From the NCBI RefSeq assembly GCF_963455315.2, contig NW_027207350.1, forward strand, positions 62,001 through 126,000: a stretch of 64,000 nucleotides of DNA, read 5' to 3'. Numbering within the stretch: the first letter of the stretch is position 1; each line of letters opens with the position of its first letter. The position numbers and the translations under genes were made by a program. The notes beneath the pieces were generated by a model. That model searched no databases, was not told the DNA's origin, and worked only from the letters and a program-made list of their open reading frames with translations. This stretch comes from Globicephala melas (lineage: Eukaryota; Chordata; Mammalia; Artiodactyla; Delphinidae). This document shows, piece after piece, positions 1 to 11,000 of the stretch.

Positions 1-266
1 CTGAGGGTCAGGGTTCGGGGAAGGGTTAGGGTTAAGCTTCGGGCTAGGGTTAGGGTTAGGGGACGGGGACGGTTCAGGGTCCAGGTGAGGGTACGACAAC
101 GCTCTAGGGTGAGCGTACGTGTGAGGGCGTGGGTTAGTGTCAGCGTACGGGTTAGGATTAGGGGACGGCTGAGGGTCAGGCTTCGGGGAAGGGTTAGGGT
201 TAGGGTTCGGGCTAGGGTTAGGGTTAGGGGACGGGGACGGTTTAGGGTCCAGGTGAGGGTACGACA

Positions 267-284
267 ACGCTCTAGGGGGAGCGT
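267..284. other. 6-bp inverted repeat with 6-nt spacer in the non-telomeric part (representative)
   Basis: ACGCTC at 267-272 and GAGCGT at 279-284 are perfect reverse complements around the spacer TAGGGG. All three elements are in-register hexamers 14 to 16 of the unit, counted from AAGGGT at 357 as hexamer 1. Most units keep both arms. Substitutions often fall in the spacer (for example TCGGGG near 29,050 and TAAGGG near 18,470), with some in the arms. A short hairpin or a palindromic protein site is possible. I recognise no known binding site. Confidence 0.6.
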
Positions 285-352
285 ACGTGTGAGGGCGCGG
301 GTTAGTGTCAGCGTACGGGTTAGGATTAGGGGACGGCTGAGGGTCAGGCTTC

Positions 353-404
353 GGGGAAGGGTTAGGGTTAGGGTTCGGGCTAGGGTTAGGGTTAGGGGAC
401 GGGG
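353..404 (+). other. G-quadruplex-forming core of the unit (representative)
   Basis: Nine runs of three or four G lie here at 353-356, 359-361, 365-367, 371-373, 377-379, 383-385, 389-391, 395-398 and 401-404, separated by two or three bases. Four such runs suffice for an intramolecular quadruplex of the telomeric type, so one unit could hold two. The same core recurs in nearly every one of the roughly 380 units. The minus strand is correspondingly C-rich and could form i-motifs. The motif is seen directly; folding in the cell is inference from known TTAGGG behaviour. Confidence 0.85.
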
Positions 405-1266
405 ACGGTTTAGGGTCCAGGTGAGGGTACGACAACGCTCTAGTGGGAGCGTACGTGTGAGGGCGCGGGTTAGTGTCAGCGTACGGGTTAGGATTAGGGT
501 ACGGCTGAGGGTCAGGCTTCGGGGAAGGGTTAGGGTTAGGGTTCGGGCTAGGGTTAGGGTTAGGGGACGGGGACGGTTTAGGGTCCAGGTGAGGGTACGA
601 CAACGCTCTAGGGGGAGCGTACGTGTGAGGGCGCGGGTTAGTGTCAGCGTACGGGTTAGGATTAGGGGACGGCTGAGGGTCAGGCTTCGGGGAAGGGTTA
701 GGGTTAGGGTTCGGGCTAGGGTTAGGGTTAGGGGACGGGGACGGTTTAGGGTCCAGGTGAGGGTACGACAACGCTCTAGGGGGAGCGTACGTGTGAGGGT
801 GCGGGTTAGTGTCAGCGTACGGGTTAGGATTAGGGGACGGCTGAGGGTCAGGGTTCGGGGAAGGGTTAGGGTTCGGCTTCGGGCTAGGGTTAGGGTTAGG
901 GGACGGGGTCGGTTTAGGGTCCAGGTGAGGGTACGACAATGCTCTAGGGGGAGCGTACGTGTGAGGGCGTGGGTTAGTGTCAGCGTACGGGTTAGGATTA
1001 GGCGACGGCTGAGGGTCAGGCTTCGGGGAAGTGTTAGGGTTAGGGTTCGGGCTAGGGTTAGGGTTAGGGGACGGGGACGGTTTAGGGTCCAGGTGAGGGT
1101 ACGACAACGCTCTAGGGGGAGCATACGTGTGAGGGCGCGGGTTAGTGTCAGCGTACGGGTTAGGATTAGGGGACGGCTGAGGGTCAGGCTTCGGGGAAGG
1201 GTTAGGGTTAGGGTTCGGGCTAGGGTTAGGGTTAGGGGACGGGGACGGTTCAGGGTCCAGGTGAGG

Positions 1267-1440
1267 GTACGACAACGCTCTAGGGTGAGCGTACGTGTGA
1301 GGGCGTGGGTTAGTGTCAGCGTACGGGTTAGGATTAGGGAACGGCTGAGGGTCAGGCTTCGGGGAAGGGTTAGGGTTAGGGTTAGGCTTCGGGCTAGGGT
1401 TAGGGTTAGGGGACGGGGACGGTTTAGGGTCCAGGTGAGG
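1267..1440 (+). repeat. 174-bp length variant of the unit (type example of 14)
   Basis: This unit contains one extra TTAGGG-type hexamer in its telomeric core near 1,375, giving 174 bp. Its linked changes are AGGGTGAGCG after the anchor, GGCGTGGG and GGGAACGGC. The 14 copies start at 1,267, 2,281, 6,151, 6,997, 8,010, 9,024, 12,894, 13,740, 14,753, 40,629, 41,643, 55,616, 56,798 and 57,812. Pairs exactly 1,014 bp apart (1,267/2,281, 8,010/9,024, 40,629/41,643, 56,798/57,812) mark family-A blocks. The shared linked variants indicate a single origin followed by spread. Confidence 0.93.
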
Positions 1441-3294
1441 GTACGATAACGCTCTAGGGGGAGCGTACGTGTGAGGGCGCGGGTTAGTGTCAGCGTACGT
1501 GTTAGGATTAGGGGACGGCTGAGGGTCAGGCTTCGGGGAAGGGTTAGGGTTAGGGTTCGGTCTAGGGTTAGGGTTAGGGGACGGGGACGGTTTAGGGTCC
1601 AGGTGAGGGTACGACAACGCTCTAGGGGGAGCGTACGTGTGAGGGCGCGGGTTAGTGTCAGCGTACGGGTTAGGATTAGGGGACGGCTGAGGGTCAGGCT
1701 TCGGGGAAGTGTTAGGGTTAGGGTTCGGGCTAGGGTTAGGGTTAGGGGACGGGGACGGTTTAGGTTCCAGGTGAGGGTACGACAACGCTCTAGGGGGAGC
1801 GTACGTGTGAGGGCGCGGGTTAGTGTCAGCGTACGGGTTAGGATTAGGGGACGGCTGAGGGTCAGGGTTCGGGGAAGGGTTAGGGTTAGGCTTCGGGCTA
1901 GGGTTAGGGTTAGGGGACGGGGACGGTTTAGGGTCCAGGTGAGGGTACGACAACGCTCTAGGGGGAGCGTACGTGTGAGGGCGTGGGTTAGTGTCAGCGT
2001 ACGGGTTAGGATTAGGGGACGGCTGAGGGTCAGGCTTCGGGGAAGGGTTAGGGTTAGGGTTCGGGCTAGGGTTAGGGTTAGGGGACGGGGACGGTTTAGG
2101 GTCCAGGTGAGGGTACGACAACGCTCTAGGGGGAGCGTACGTGTGAGGGCGCGGGTTAGTGTCAGCGTACGGGTTAGGATTAGGGGACGGCTGAGGGTCA
2201 GGCTTCGGGGAAGGGTTAGGGTTAGGGTTCGGGCTAGGGTTAGGGTTAGGGGACGGGGACGGTTCAGGGTCCAGGTGAGGGTACGACAACGCTCTAGGGT
2301 GAGCGTACGTGTGAGGGCGTGGGTTAGTGTCAGCGTACGGGTTAGGATTAGGGAACGGCTGAGGGTCAGGCTTCGGGGAAGGGTTAGGGTTAGGGTTAGG
2401 CTTCGGGCTAGGGTTAGGGTTAGGGGACGGGGACGGTTTAGGGTCCAGGTGAGGGTACGAGAACGCTCTAGGGGGAGCGTACGTGTGAGGGCGCGGGTTA
2501 GTGTCAGCGTACGGGTTAGGATTAGGGGACGGCTGAGGGTCAGGCTTCGGGGAAGGGTTAGGGTTAGGCTTCGGGCTAGGGTTAGGGTTAGGGGACGGGG
2601 ACGGTTTAGGGTCCAGGTGAGGGTAGGACAACGCTCTAGGGGGAGCGTACGTGTGAGGGCGCGGGTTAGTGTCAGCGTACGGGTTAGGATTAGGGGACGG
2701 CTGAGGGTCAGGCTTCGGGGAAGGGTTAGGGTTAGGGTTCGGGCTAGGGTTAGGGTTAGGGGACGGGGACGGTTTAGGGTCCAGGTGAGGGTACGACAAC
2801 GCTCTAGGCGGAGCGTACGTGTGAGGGCGCGGGTTAGTGTCAGAGTACGGGTTAGGATTAGGGGACGGCTGAGGGTCAGGCTTCGGGGAAGGGTTAGGGT
2901 TAGGGTTCGGGCTAGGGTTAGGGTTAGGGGACGGGGACGGTTTAGGGTCCAGGTGAGGGTACGACAACGCTCTAGGGGGAGCGTACGTGTGAGGGCGCGG
3001 GTTAGTGTCAGCGTACGGGTTAGGATTAGGGGACGGCTGAGGGTCAGGCTTCGGGGAAGGGTTAGGGTTAGGGTTCGGGCTAGGGTTAGGGTTAGGGGAC
3101 GGGGACGGTTTAGGGTCCAGGTGAGGGTACGACAACGCTCTAGGGGGAGCGTACGTGTGAGGGCGCGGGTTAGTGTCAGCGTACGGGTTAGGATTAGGGG
3201 ACGGCTGAGGGTCAGGCTTCGGGGAACGGTTAGGGTTAGGGTTCGGGCTAGGGTTAGGGTTAGGGGACTGGGACGGTTTAGGGTCCAGGTGAGG

Positions 3295-5646
3295 GTACGA
3301 CAACGCTCTAGGGGGAGCGTACGTGTGAGGGCGCGGGTTAATGTCAGCGTACGGGTTAGGATTAGGGGACGGCTGAGGGTCAGGCTTCGGGGAAGGGTTA
3401 GGGTTAGGCTTCGGGCTAGGGTTAGGGTTAGGGGACGGGGACGGTTTAGGTTCCAGGTGAGGGTACGACAACGCTCTAGGGGGAGCGTACGTGTGAGGGC
3501 GCGGGTTAGTGTCAGCGTACGGGTTAGGATTAGGGGACGGCTGAGGGTCAGGGTTCGGGGAAGGGTTAGGGTTAGGCTTCGGACTAGGGTTAGGGTTAGG
3601 GGACGGGGACGGTTTAGGGTCCAGGTGAGGGTACGACAACGCTCTAGGGGGAGCGTACGTGTGAGGGCGTGGGTTAGTGTCAGCGTACGGGTTAGGATTA
3701 GGGGACGGCTGAGTGTCAGGCTTCGGGGAAGTGTTAGGGTTAGGGTTCGGGCTAGGGTTAGGGTTAGGGGACGGGGACGGTTTAGGGTCCAGGTGAGTGT
3801 ACGACAACGCTCTAGGGGGAGCGTACGTGTGAGGGCGCGGGTTAGTGTCAGCGTACGGGTTAGGATTAGGGGACGGCTGAGGGTCAGGCTTCGGGGAAGG
3901 GTTAGGGTTAGGGTTCGGGATAGGGTTAGGGTTAGGGGACGGGGACGGTTTAGGGTCCAGGTGAGGGTACGACAACGCTCTAGGGGGAGCGTACGTGTGA
4001 GGGCGCGGGTTAGTGTCAGCGTACCGGTTAGAATTAGGGGACGGCTGAGGGTCAGGCTTCGGGGAAGGGTTAGGGTTAGGGTTCGGGCTAGGGTTAGGTT
4101 TAGGGGAAGGGGACGGTTTAGGGTCCAGTTGAGGGTACGACAACGCTCTAGGGGGAGCGCACGTGTGAGGGCGCGGGTTAGTGTCAGCGTACGGGTTAGG
4201 ATTAGGGGACGGCTGAGGGTCAGGCTTCGGGGAAGGGTTAGGGTTAGGGTTCGGGCTAGGGTTAGGGTTAGGTGACGGGGACGGTTTAGGGTCCAGGTGA
4301 GGGTACGACAACGCTCTAGGGGGAGCGTACGTGTGAGGGCGCGGGTTAGTGTCAGCGTACGGGTTAGGATTAGGGGACGGCTGAGGGTCAGGCTTCGGGG
4401 AAGGGTTAGGGTTAGGGTTCGGGCTAGGGTTAGGGTTAGGGGACGGGGACGGTTTAGGGTCCAGGTGAGGGTACGACAACGCTCTAGGGGGAGCGTACGT
4501 GTGAGGGCGCGGGTTAATGTCAGCGTACGGGTTAGGATTAGGGGACGGCTGAGGGTCAGGCTTCGGGGAAGGGTTAGGGTTAGGCTTCGGGCTAGGGTTA
4601 GGGTTAGGGGACGGGGACGGTTTAGGTTCCAGGTGAGGGTACGACAACGCTCTAGGGGGAGCGTACGTGTGAGGGCGCGGGTTAGTGTCAGCGTACGGGT
4701 TAGGATTAGGGGACGGCTGAGGGTCAGGGTTCGGGGAAGGGTTAGGGTTAGGCTTCGGACTAGGGTTAGGGTTAGGGGACGGGGACGGTTTAGGGTCCAG
4801 GTGAGGGTACGACAACGCTCTAGGGGGAGCGTACGTGTGAGGGCGTGGGTTAGTGTCAGCGTACGGGTTAGGATTAGGGGAGGGCTGAGGGTCAGGCTTC
4901 GGGGAAGGGTTAGGGTTAGGGTTCGGGCTAGGGTTAGGGTTAGGGGACGGGGACGGTTTAGGGTCCAGGTGAGGGTACGACAACGCTCTAGGGGGAGCGT
5001 ACGTGTGAGGGCGCGGGTTAGTGTCAGCGTACGGGTTAGGATTAGGGGACGGCTGAGGGTCAGGCTTCGGGGAAGCGTTAGGGTTAGGGTTCGGGCTAGG
5101 GTTAGGGTTAGGGGACGGGGACGGTTTAGGGTCCAGGTGAGGGTACGACAACGCTCTAGGGGGAGCGTACGTGTGAGGGCGCGGGTTAGTGTCAGCGTAC
5201 GGGTTAGAATTAGGGGACGGCTGAGGGTCAGGCTTCGGGGAAGGGTTAGGGTTAGGGTTCGGGCTAGGGTTAGGTTTAGGGGAAGGGGACGGTTTAGGGT
5301 CCAGTTGAGGGTACGACAACGCTCTAGGGGGAGCGCACGTGTGAGGGCGCGGGTTAGTGTCAGCGTACGGGTTAGGATTAGGGGACGGCTGAGGGTCAGG
5401 CTTCGGGGAAGGGTTAGGGTTAGGGTTCGGGCTAGGGTTAGGGTTAGGTGACGGGGACGGTTTAGGGTCCAGGTGAGGGTACGACAACGCTCTAGGGGGA
5501 GCGTACGTGTGAGGGCGCGGGTTAGTGTCAGCGTACGGGTTAGGATTAGGGGACGGCTGAGGGTCAGGCTTCGGGGAAGGGTTAGGGTTAGGGTTCGGGC
5601 TAGGGTTAGGGTTAGGGGACGGGGACGTTTTAGGGTCCAGGTGAGG
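3295..5646 (+). repeat. Nested 7-unit tandem duplication inside repeat A (2 x 1,176 bp)
   Basis: Units 3,295-4,470 and 4,471-5,646 share a series of variants at 1,176 bp spacing (7 x 168): GTTAATGTC (about 3,339 and 4,515), GGTTCCAGG, CTTCGGACT, GAAGGGGACGG with CCAGTTGAGG, GCGCACGTG, and GTTAGGTGACGG (ending about 4,276 and 5,452). The two halves differ at several sites, so this duplication is older than that of the full 6,743-bp repeat. Copy 2 carries it at 10,038-12,389. The shortened third A copy and the later A copies carry this series only once. Confidence 0.88.
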
Positions 5647-7338
5647 GTACGACAACGCTCTAGGGGGAGCGTACGTGTGAGGGCGCGGGTTAGTGTCAGC
5701 GTACGGGTTAGGATTAGGGGACGGCTGAGGGTCAGGTTTCGGGGAAGGGTTAGGGTTAGGCTTCGGGCTAGGGTTAGGGTTAGGGGACGGGGACGGTTTA
5801 GGGTCCAGGTGAGGGTACGACAACGCTCTAGGGGGAGCGTACGTGTGAGGGCGCGGGTTAGTGTCAGCGTACGGGTTAGGATTAGGGGACGGCTGAGGGT
5901 CAGGCTTCGGGGAAGGGTTAGGGTTAGGGTTCGGGCTAGGGTTAGGGTTAGGGGACGGGGACGGTTTAGGGTCCAGGTGAGGGTACGACAACGCTCTAGG
6001 GGGATCGTACGTGTGAGGGCGCGGGTTAGTGTCAGCGTACGGGTTAGGATTAGGGGATGGCTGAGGGTCAGGCTTCGGAGAAGGGTTAGGGTTAGGCTTC
6101 GGCCTAGGGTTAGGGTTAGGGGACGGGGACGGTTCAGGGTCCAGGTGAGGGTACGACAACGCTCTAGGGTGAGCGTACGTGTGAGGGCATGGGTTAGTGT
6201 CAGCGTACGGGTTAGGATTAGGGAACGGCTGAGGGTCAGGCTTCGGGGAAGGGTTAGGGTTAGGGTTAGGCTTCGGGCTAGGGTTAGGGTTAGGGGACGG
6301 GGACGGTTTAGGGTCCAGGTGAGGGTACGACAACGCTCTAGGGGGAGCGTACGTGTGAGGGCGCGGGTTAGTGTCAGCGTACGGGTTAGGATTAGGGGAC
6401 GGCTGAGGGTCAGGCTTCGGGGAAGGGTTAGGGTTAGGGTTCGGGCTAGGGTTAGGGTTAGGGGACGGGGACGGTTTAGGGTCCAGGTGAGGGTACGACA
6501 ACGCTCTAGGGGGAGCGTACGTGTGAGGGCGCGGGTTAGTGTCAGCGTACGGGTTAGGATTAGGGGACGGCTGAGGGTCAGGGTTCGGGGAAGGGTTAGG
6601 GTTAGGCTTCGGGCTAGGGTTAGGGTTAGGGGACGGGGTCGGTTTAGGGTCCAGGTGAGTGTACGATAATGCGCTAAGGGGAGCGTACGTGTGAGGGCGT
6701 GGGTTAGTGTCAGCGTACGGGTTAGGATTAGGGGACGGCTGAGGGTCAGGCTTCGGGGAAGGTTTAGGGTTAGGGTTCGGGCTAGGGTTAGGGTTAGGGG
6801 ACGGGGACGGTTTAGGGTCCAGGTGAGGGTACGACAACGCTCTAGGGGGAGCATACGTGTGAGGGCGCGGGTTAGTGTCAGCGTACGGGTTAGGATTAGG
6901 GGACGGCTGAGGGTCAGGCTTCGGGGAAGGGTTAGGGTTAGGGTTCGGGCTAGGGTTAGGGTTAGGGGACGGGGACGGTTCAGGGTCCAGGTGAGGGTAC
7001 GACAACGCTCTAGGGTGAGCGTACGTGTGAGGGCGTGGGTTAGTGTCAGCGTACGGGTTAGGATTAGGGAACGGCTGAGGGTCAGGCTTCGGGGAAGGGT
7101 TAGGGTTAGGGTTAGGCTTCGGGCTAGGGTTAGGGTTAGGGGACGGGGACGGTTTAGGGCCCAGGTGAGGGTACGACAACGCTCTAGTGGGAGCGTACGT
7201 GTGAGGGCGCGGGTTAGTGTCAGCGTACGGGTTAGGATTAGGGGACGGCTGAGGGTCAGGCTTCGGGGAAGGGTTAGGGTTAGGGTTCGGGCTAGGGTTA
7301 GGGTTAGGGTACGGGGACGGTTTAGGGTCCAGTTTAGG

Positions 7339-7505
7339 GTACGACAACGCTCTAGGGGGAGCGTACGTGTGAGGGCGCGGGTTAGTGTCAGCGTACGGGT
7401 TAGGATTAGGGGACGGCTGAGGGTCAGGCTTCGGGGAAGGGTTAGGGTTAGGGTTCGGGCTAGGGTTAGGGTTAGGGGACGGGACGGTTTAGGTTCCAGG
7501 TGAGG
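7339..7505 (+). repeat. 167-bp length variant (type example of 7)
   Basis: One G is missing near 7,480, so the unit is 167 bp and the triplet frame shifts. Other 167-bp units start at 14,082 (same deletion), 30,887 and 34,078 (both with GGATAAGGGAAGG in place of GGATTAGGGGACGG), 48,705 (A lost from CTCTAGGGGG), 63,194 (G lost from CTTCGGGCT) and 22,992 (A lost, paired with an extra G in the preceding 169-bp unit). Those at 7,339/14,082 and 30,887/34,078 are duplicated with their blocks, which supports them as real. Confidence 0.9.
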
Positions 7506-8009
7506 GTACGACAACGCTCTAGGGGGAGCGTACGTGTGAGGGCGCGGGTTAGTGTCAGCGTACGGGTTAGGATTAGGGGACGGCTGAGGGTCAGGGTTCG
7601 GGGAAGGGTTAGGGTTAGGCTTCGGGCTAGGGTTAGGGTTAGGGGACGGGGACGGTTTAGGGTCCAGGTGAGGGTACGACAACGCTCTAGGGGGAGCGTA
7701 CGTGTGAGGGCGTGGGTTAGTGTCAGCGTACGGGTTAGGATTAGGGGACGGCTGAGGGTCAGGCTTCGGGGAAGGGTTAGGGTTAGGGTTCGGGCTAGGG
7801 TTAGGTTTAGGGGACGGGGACGGTTTAGGGTCCAGGTGAGGGTACGACAACGCTCTATGGGGAGCGTACGTGTGAGGGCGCGGGTTAGTGTCAGCGTACG
7901 GGTTAGGATTAGGGGACGGCTGAGGGTCAGGCTTCGGGGAAGGGTTAGGGTTAGGGTTCGGGCTAGGGTTAGGGTTAGGGGACGGGGACGGTTCAGGGTC
8001 CAGGTGAGG

Positions 8010-11000
8010 GTACGACAACGCTCTAGGGTGAGCGTACGTGTGAGGGCGTGGGTTAGTGTCAGCGTACGGGTTAGGATTAGGGAACGGCTGAGGGTCAGGC
8101 TTCGGGGAAGGGTTAGGGTTAGGGTTAGGCTTCGGGCTAGGGTTAGGGTTAGGGGACGGGGACGGTTTAGGGTCCAGGTGAGGGTACGACAACGCTCTAG
8201 GGGGAGCGTACGTGTGAGGGCGCGGGTTAGTGTCAGCGTACGTGTTAGGATTAGGGGACGGCTGAGGGTCAGGCTTCGGGGAAGGGTTAGGGTTAGGGTT
8301 CGGTCTAGGGTTAGGGTTAGGGGACGGGGACGGTTTAGGGTCCAGGTGAGGGTACGACAACGCTCTAGGGGGAGCGTACGTGTGAGGGCGCGGGTTAGTG
8401 TCAGCGTACGGGTTAGGATTAGGGGACGGCTGAGGGTCAGGCTTCGGGGAAGTGTTAGGGTTAGGGTTCGGGCTAGGGTTAGGGTTAGGGGACGGGGACG
8501 GTTTAGGTTCCAGGTGAGGGTACGACAACGCTCTAGGGGGAGCGTACGTGTGAGGGCGCGGGTTAGTGTCAGCGTACGGGTTAGGATTAGGGGACGGCTG
8601 AGGGTCAGGGTTCGGGGAAGGGTTAGGGTTAGGCTTCGGGCTAGGGTTAGGGTTAGGGGACGGGGACGGTTTAGGGTCCAGGTGAGGGTACGACAACGCT
8701 CTAGGGGGAGCGTACGTGTGAGGGCGTGGGTTAGTGTCAGCGTACGGGTTAGGATTAGGGGACGGCTGAGGGTCAGGCTTCGGGGAAGGGTTAGGGTTAG
8801 GGTTCGGGCTAGGGTTAGGGTTAGGGGACGGGGACGGTTTAGGGTCCAGGTGAGGGTACGACAACGCTCTAGGGGGAGCGTACGTGTGAGGGCGCGGGTT
8901 AGTGTCAGCGTACGGGTTAGGATTAGGGGACGGCTGAGGGTCAGGCTTCGGGGAAGGGTTAGGGTTAGGGTTCGGGCTAGGGTTAGGGTTAGGGGACGGG
9001 GACGGTTCAGGGTCCAGGTGAGGGTACGACAACGCTCTAGGGTGAGCGTACGTGTGAGGGCGTGGGTTAGTGTCAGCGTACGGGTTAGGATTAGGGAACG
9101 GCTGAGGGTCAGGCTTCGGGGAAGGGTTAGGGTTAGGGTTAGGCTTCGGGCTAGGGTTAGGGTTAGGGGACGGGGACGGTTTAGGGTCCAGGTGAGGGTA
9201 CGAGAACGCTCTAGGGGGAGCGTACGTGTGAGGGCGCGGGTTAGTGTCAGCGTACGGGTTAGGATTAGGGGACGGCTGAGGGTCAGGCTTCGGGGAAGGG
9301 TTAGGGTTAGGCTTCGGGCTAGGGTTAGGGTTAGGGGACGGGGACGGTTTAGGGTCCAGGTGAGGGTAGGACAACGCTCTAGGGGGAGCGTACGTGTGAG
9401 GGCGCGGGTTAGTGTCAGCGTACGGGTTAGGATTAGGGGACGGCTGAGGGTCAGGCTTCGGGGAAGGGTTAGGGTTAGGGTTCGGGCTAGGGTTAGGGTT
9501 AGGGGACGGGGACGGTTTAGGGTCCAGGTGAGGGTACGACAACGCTCTAGGCGGAGCGTACGTGTGAGGGCGCGGGTTAGTGTCAGAGTACGGGTTAGGA
9601 TTAGGGGACGGCTGAGGGTCAGGCTTCGGGGAAGGGTTAGGGTTAGGGTTCGGGCTAGGGTTAGGGTTAGGGGACGGGGACGGTTTAGGGTCCAGGTGAG
9701 GGTACGACAACGCTCTAGGGGGAGCGTACGTGTGAGGGCGCGGGTTAGTGTCAGCGTACGGGTTAGGATTAGGGGACGGCTGAGGGTCAGGCTTCGGGGA
9801 AGGGTTAGGGTTAGGGTTCGGGCTAGGGTTAGGGTTAGGGGACGGGGACGGTTTAGGGTCCAGGTGAGGGTACGACAACGCTCTAGGGGGAGCGTACGTG
9901 TGAGGGCGCGGGTTAGTGTCAGCGTACGGGTTAGGATTAGGGGACGGCTGAGGGTCAGGCTTCGGGGAACGGTTAGGGTTAGGGTTCGGGCTAGGGTTAG
10001 GGTTAGGGGACTGGGACGGTTTAGGGTCCAGGTGAGGGTACGACAACGCTCTAGGGGGAGCGTACGTGTGAGGGCGCGGGTTAATGTCAGCGTACGGGTT
10101 AGGATTAGGGGACGGCTGAGGGTCAGGCTTCGGGGAAGTGTTAGGGTTAGGCTTCGGGCTAGGGTTAGGGTTAGGGGACGGGGACGGTTTAGGTTCCAGG
10201 TGAGGGTACGACAACGCTCTAGGGGGAGCGTACGTGTGAGGGCGCGGGTTAGTGTCAGCGTACGGGTTAGGATTAGGGGACGGCTGAGGGTCAGGGTTCG
10301 GGGAAGGGTTAGGGTTAGGCTTCGGACTAGGGTTAGGGTTAGGGGACGGGGACGGTTTAGGGTCCAGGTGAGGGTACGACAACGCTCTAGGGGGAGCGTA
10401 CGTGTGAGGGCGTGGGTTAGTGTCAGCGTACGGGTTAGGATTAGGGGACGGCTGAGTGTCAGGCTTCGGGGAAGTGTTAGGGTTAGGGTTCGGGCTAGGG
10501 TTAGGGTTAGGGGACGGGGACGGTTTAGGGTCCAGGTGAGGGTACGACAACGCTCTAGGGGGAGCGTACGTGTGAGGGCGCGGGTTAGTGTCAGCGTACG
10601 GGTTAGGATTAGGGGACGGCTGAGGGTCAGGCTTCGGGGAAGGGTTAGGGTTAGGGTTCGGGATAGGGTTAGGGTTAGGGGACGGGGACGGTTTAGGGTC
10701 CAGGTGAGGGTACGACAACGCTCTAGGGGGAGCGTACGTGTGAGGGCGCGGGTTAGTGTCAGCGTACCGGTTAGAATTAGGGGACGGCTGAGGGTCAGGC
10801 TTCGGGGAAGGGTTAGGGTTAGGGTTCGGGCTAGGGTTAGGTTTAGGGGAAGGGGACGGTTTAGGGTCCAGTTGAGGGTACGACAACGCTCTAGGGGGAG
10901 CGCACGTGTGAGGGCGCGGGTTAGTGTCAGCGTACGGGTTAGGATTAGGGGACGGCTGAGGGTCAGGCTTCGGGGAAGGGTTAGGGTTAGGGTTCGGGCT

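Larger units (their letters stand above)
259..426 (+). repeat. Representative consensus unit of 28 degenerate telomeric hexamers
   Basis: This copy matches the majority sequence and serves as the type unit. Read in hexamers from 261, it falls into 28 six-base words with no remainder. Five are exactly TAGGGT, and eight more differ from it by one base (AAGGGT, GAGGGT twice, TAGGGG three times, TAGTGT, TAGGAT). G is at the third position in 27 of 28 words, and at the fourth and the fifth in 22 of 28 each. The most telomere-like part is about 357-398. The most diverged part is about 261-320, which contains GTACGACAAC, an inverted repeat and two CGTACG palindromes 30 bp apart. The simplest reading is a run of 28 TTAGGG repeats that mutated and was then amplified as a block. 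Confidence 0.93.
1..1266 (+). repeat. Array segment before the first 6.7-kb higher-order copy
   Basis: It holds a partial unit (1-90) and seven 168-bp units. The last units carry variants that also occur inside family A: TCGG in place of ACGG near 909, CAATGC near 938 and GCATACG near 1,121. From about 763 this is therefore A-type, matching about 6,493-7,170 at a distance of 5,730 bp (34 units including three 174-bp units). Two units have private changes, CTAGTGGG near 440 and GGGTACGG near 498. No gene is present. Confidence 0.85.
1267..8009 (+). repeat. Higher-order repeat A, copy 1 (40 units, 6,743 bp)
   Basis: Forty consecutive units form a larger repeat. Thirty-five are 168 bp, four are 174 bp (1,267, 2,281, 6,151, 6,997) and one is 167 bp (7,339), which gives 6,743 bp exactly. 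The same ordered series of variants returns 6,743 bp later. Markers in order include GGGTAGGACAAC near 2,621, GTCAGAGTAC near 2,841, GGAACGGTT near 3,224, GTTAATGTC near 3,339, CTTCGGACT near 3,580, GCGCACGTG near 4,157 and CTCTATGGGG near 7,853. By eye only a handful of substitutions separate copies 1 and 2, for example near 1,446, 3,397, 3,788 and 4,869. The duplication must therefore be recent or recently homogenised. Confidence 0.95.

Noticed and set aside
347..365. CENP-B box-like sequence (CTTCGGGGAAGG)
   Set aside because: It matches the TTCG and central A of the box but lacks the CGGG half that is needed, and the match is explained by TCGGGG next to AAGGGT.
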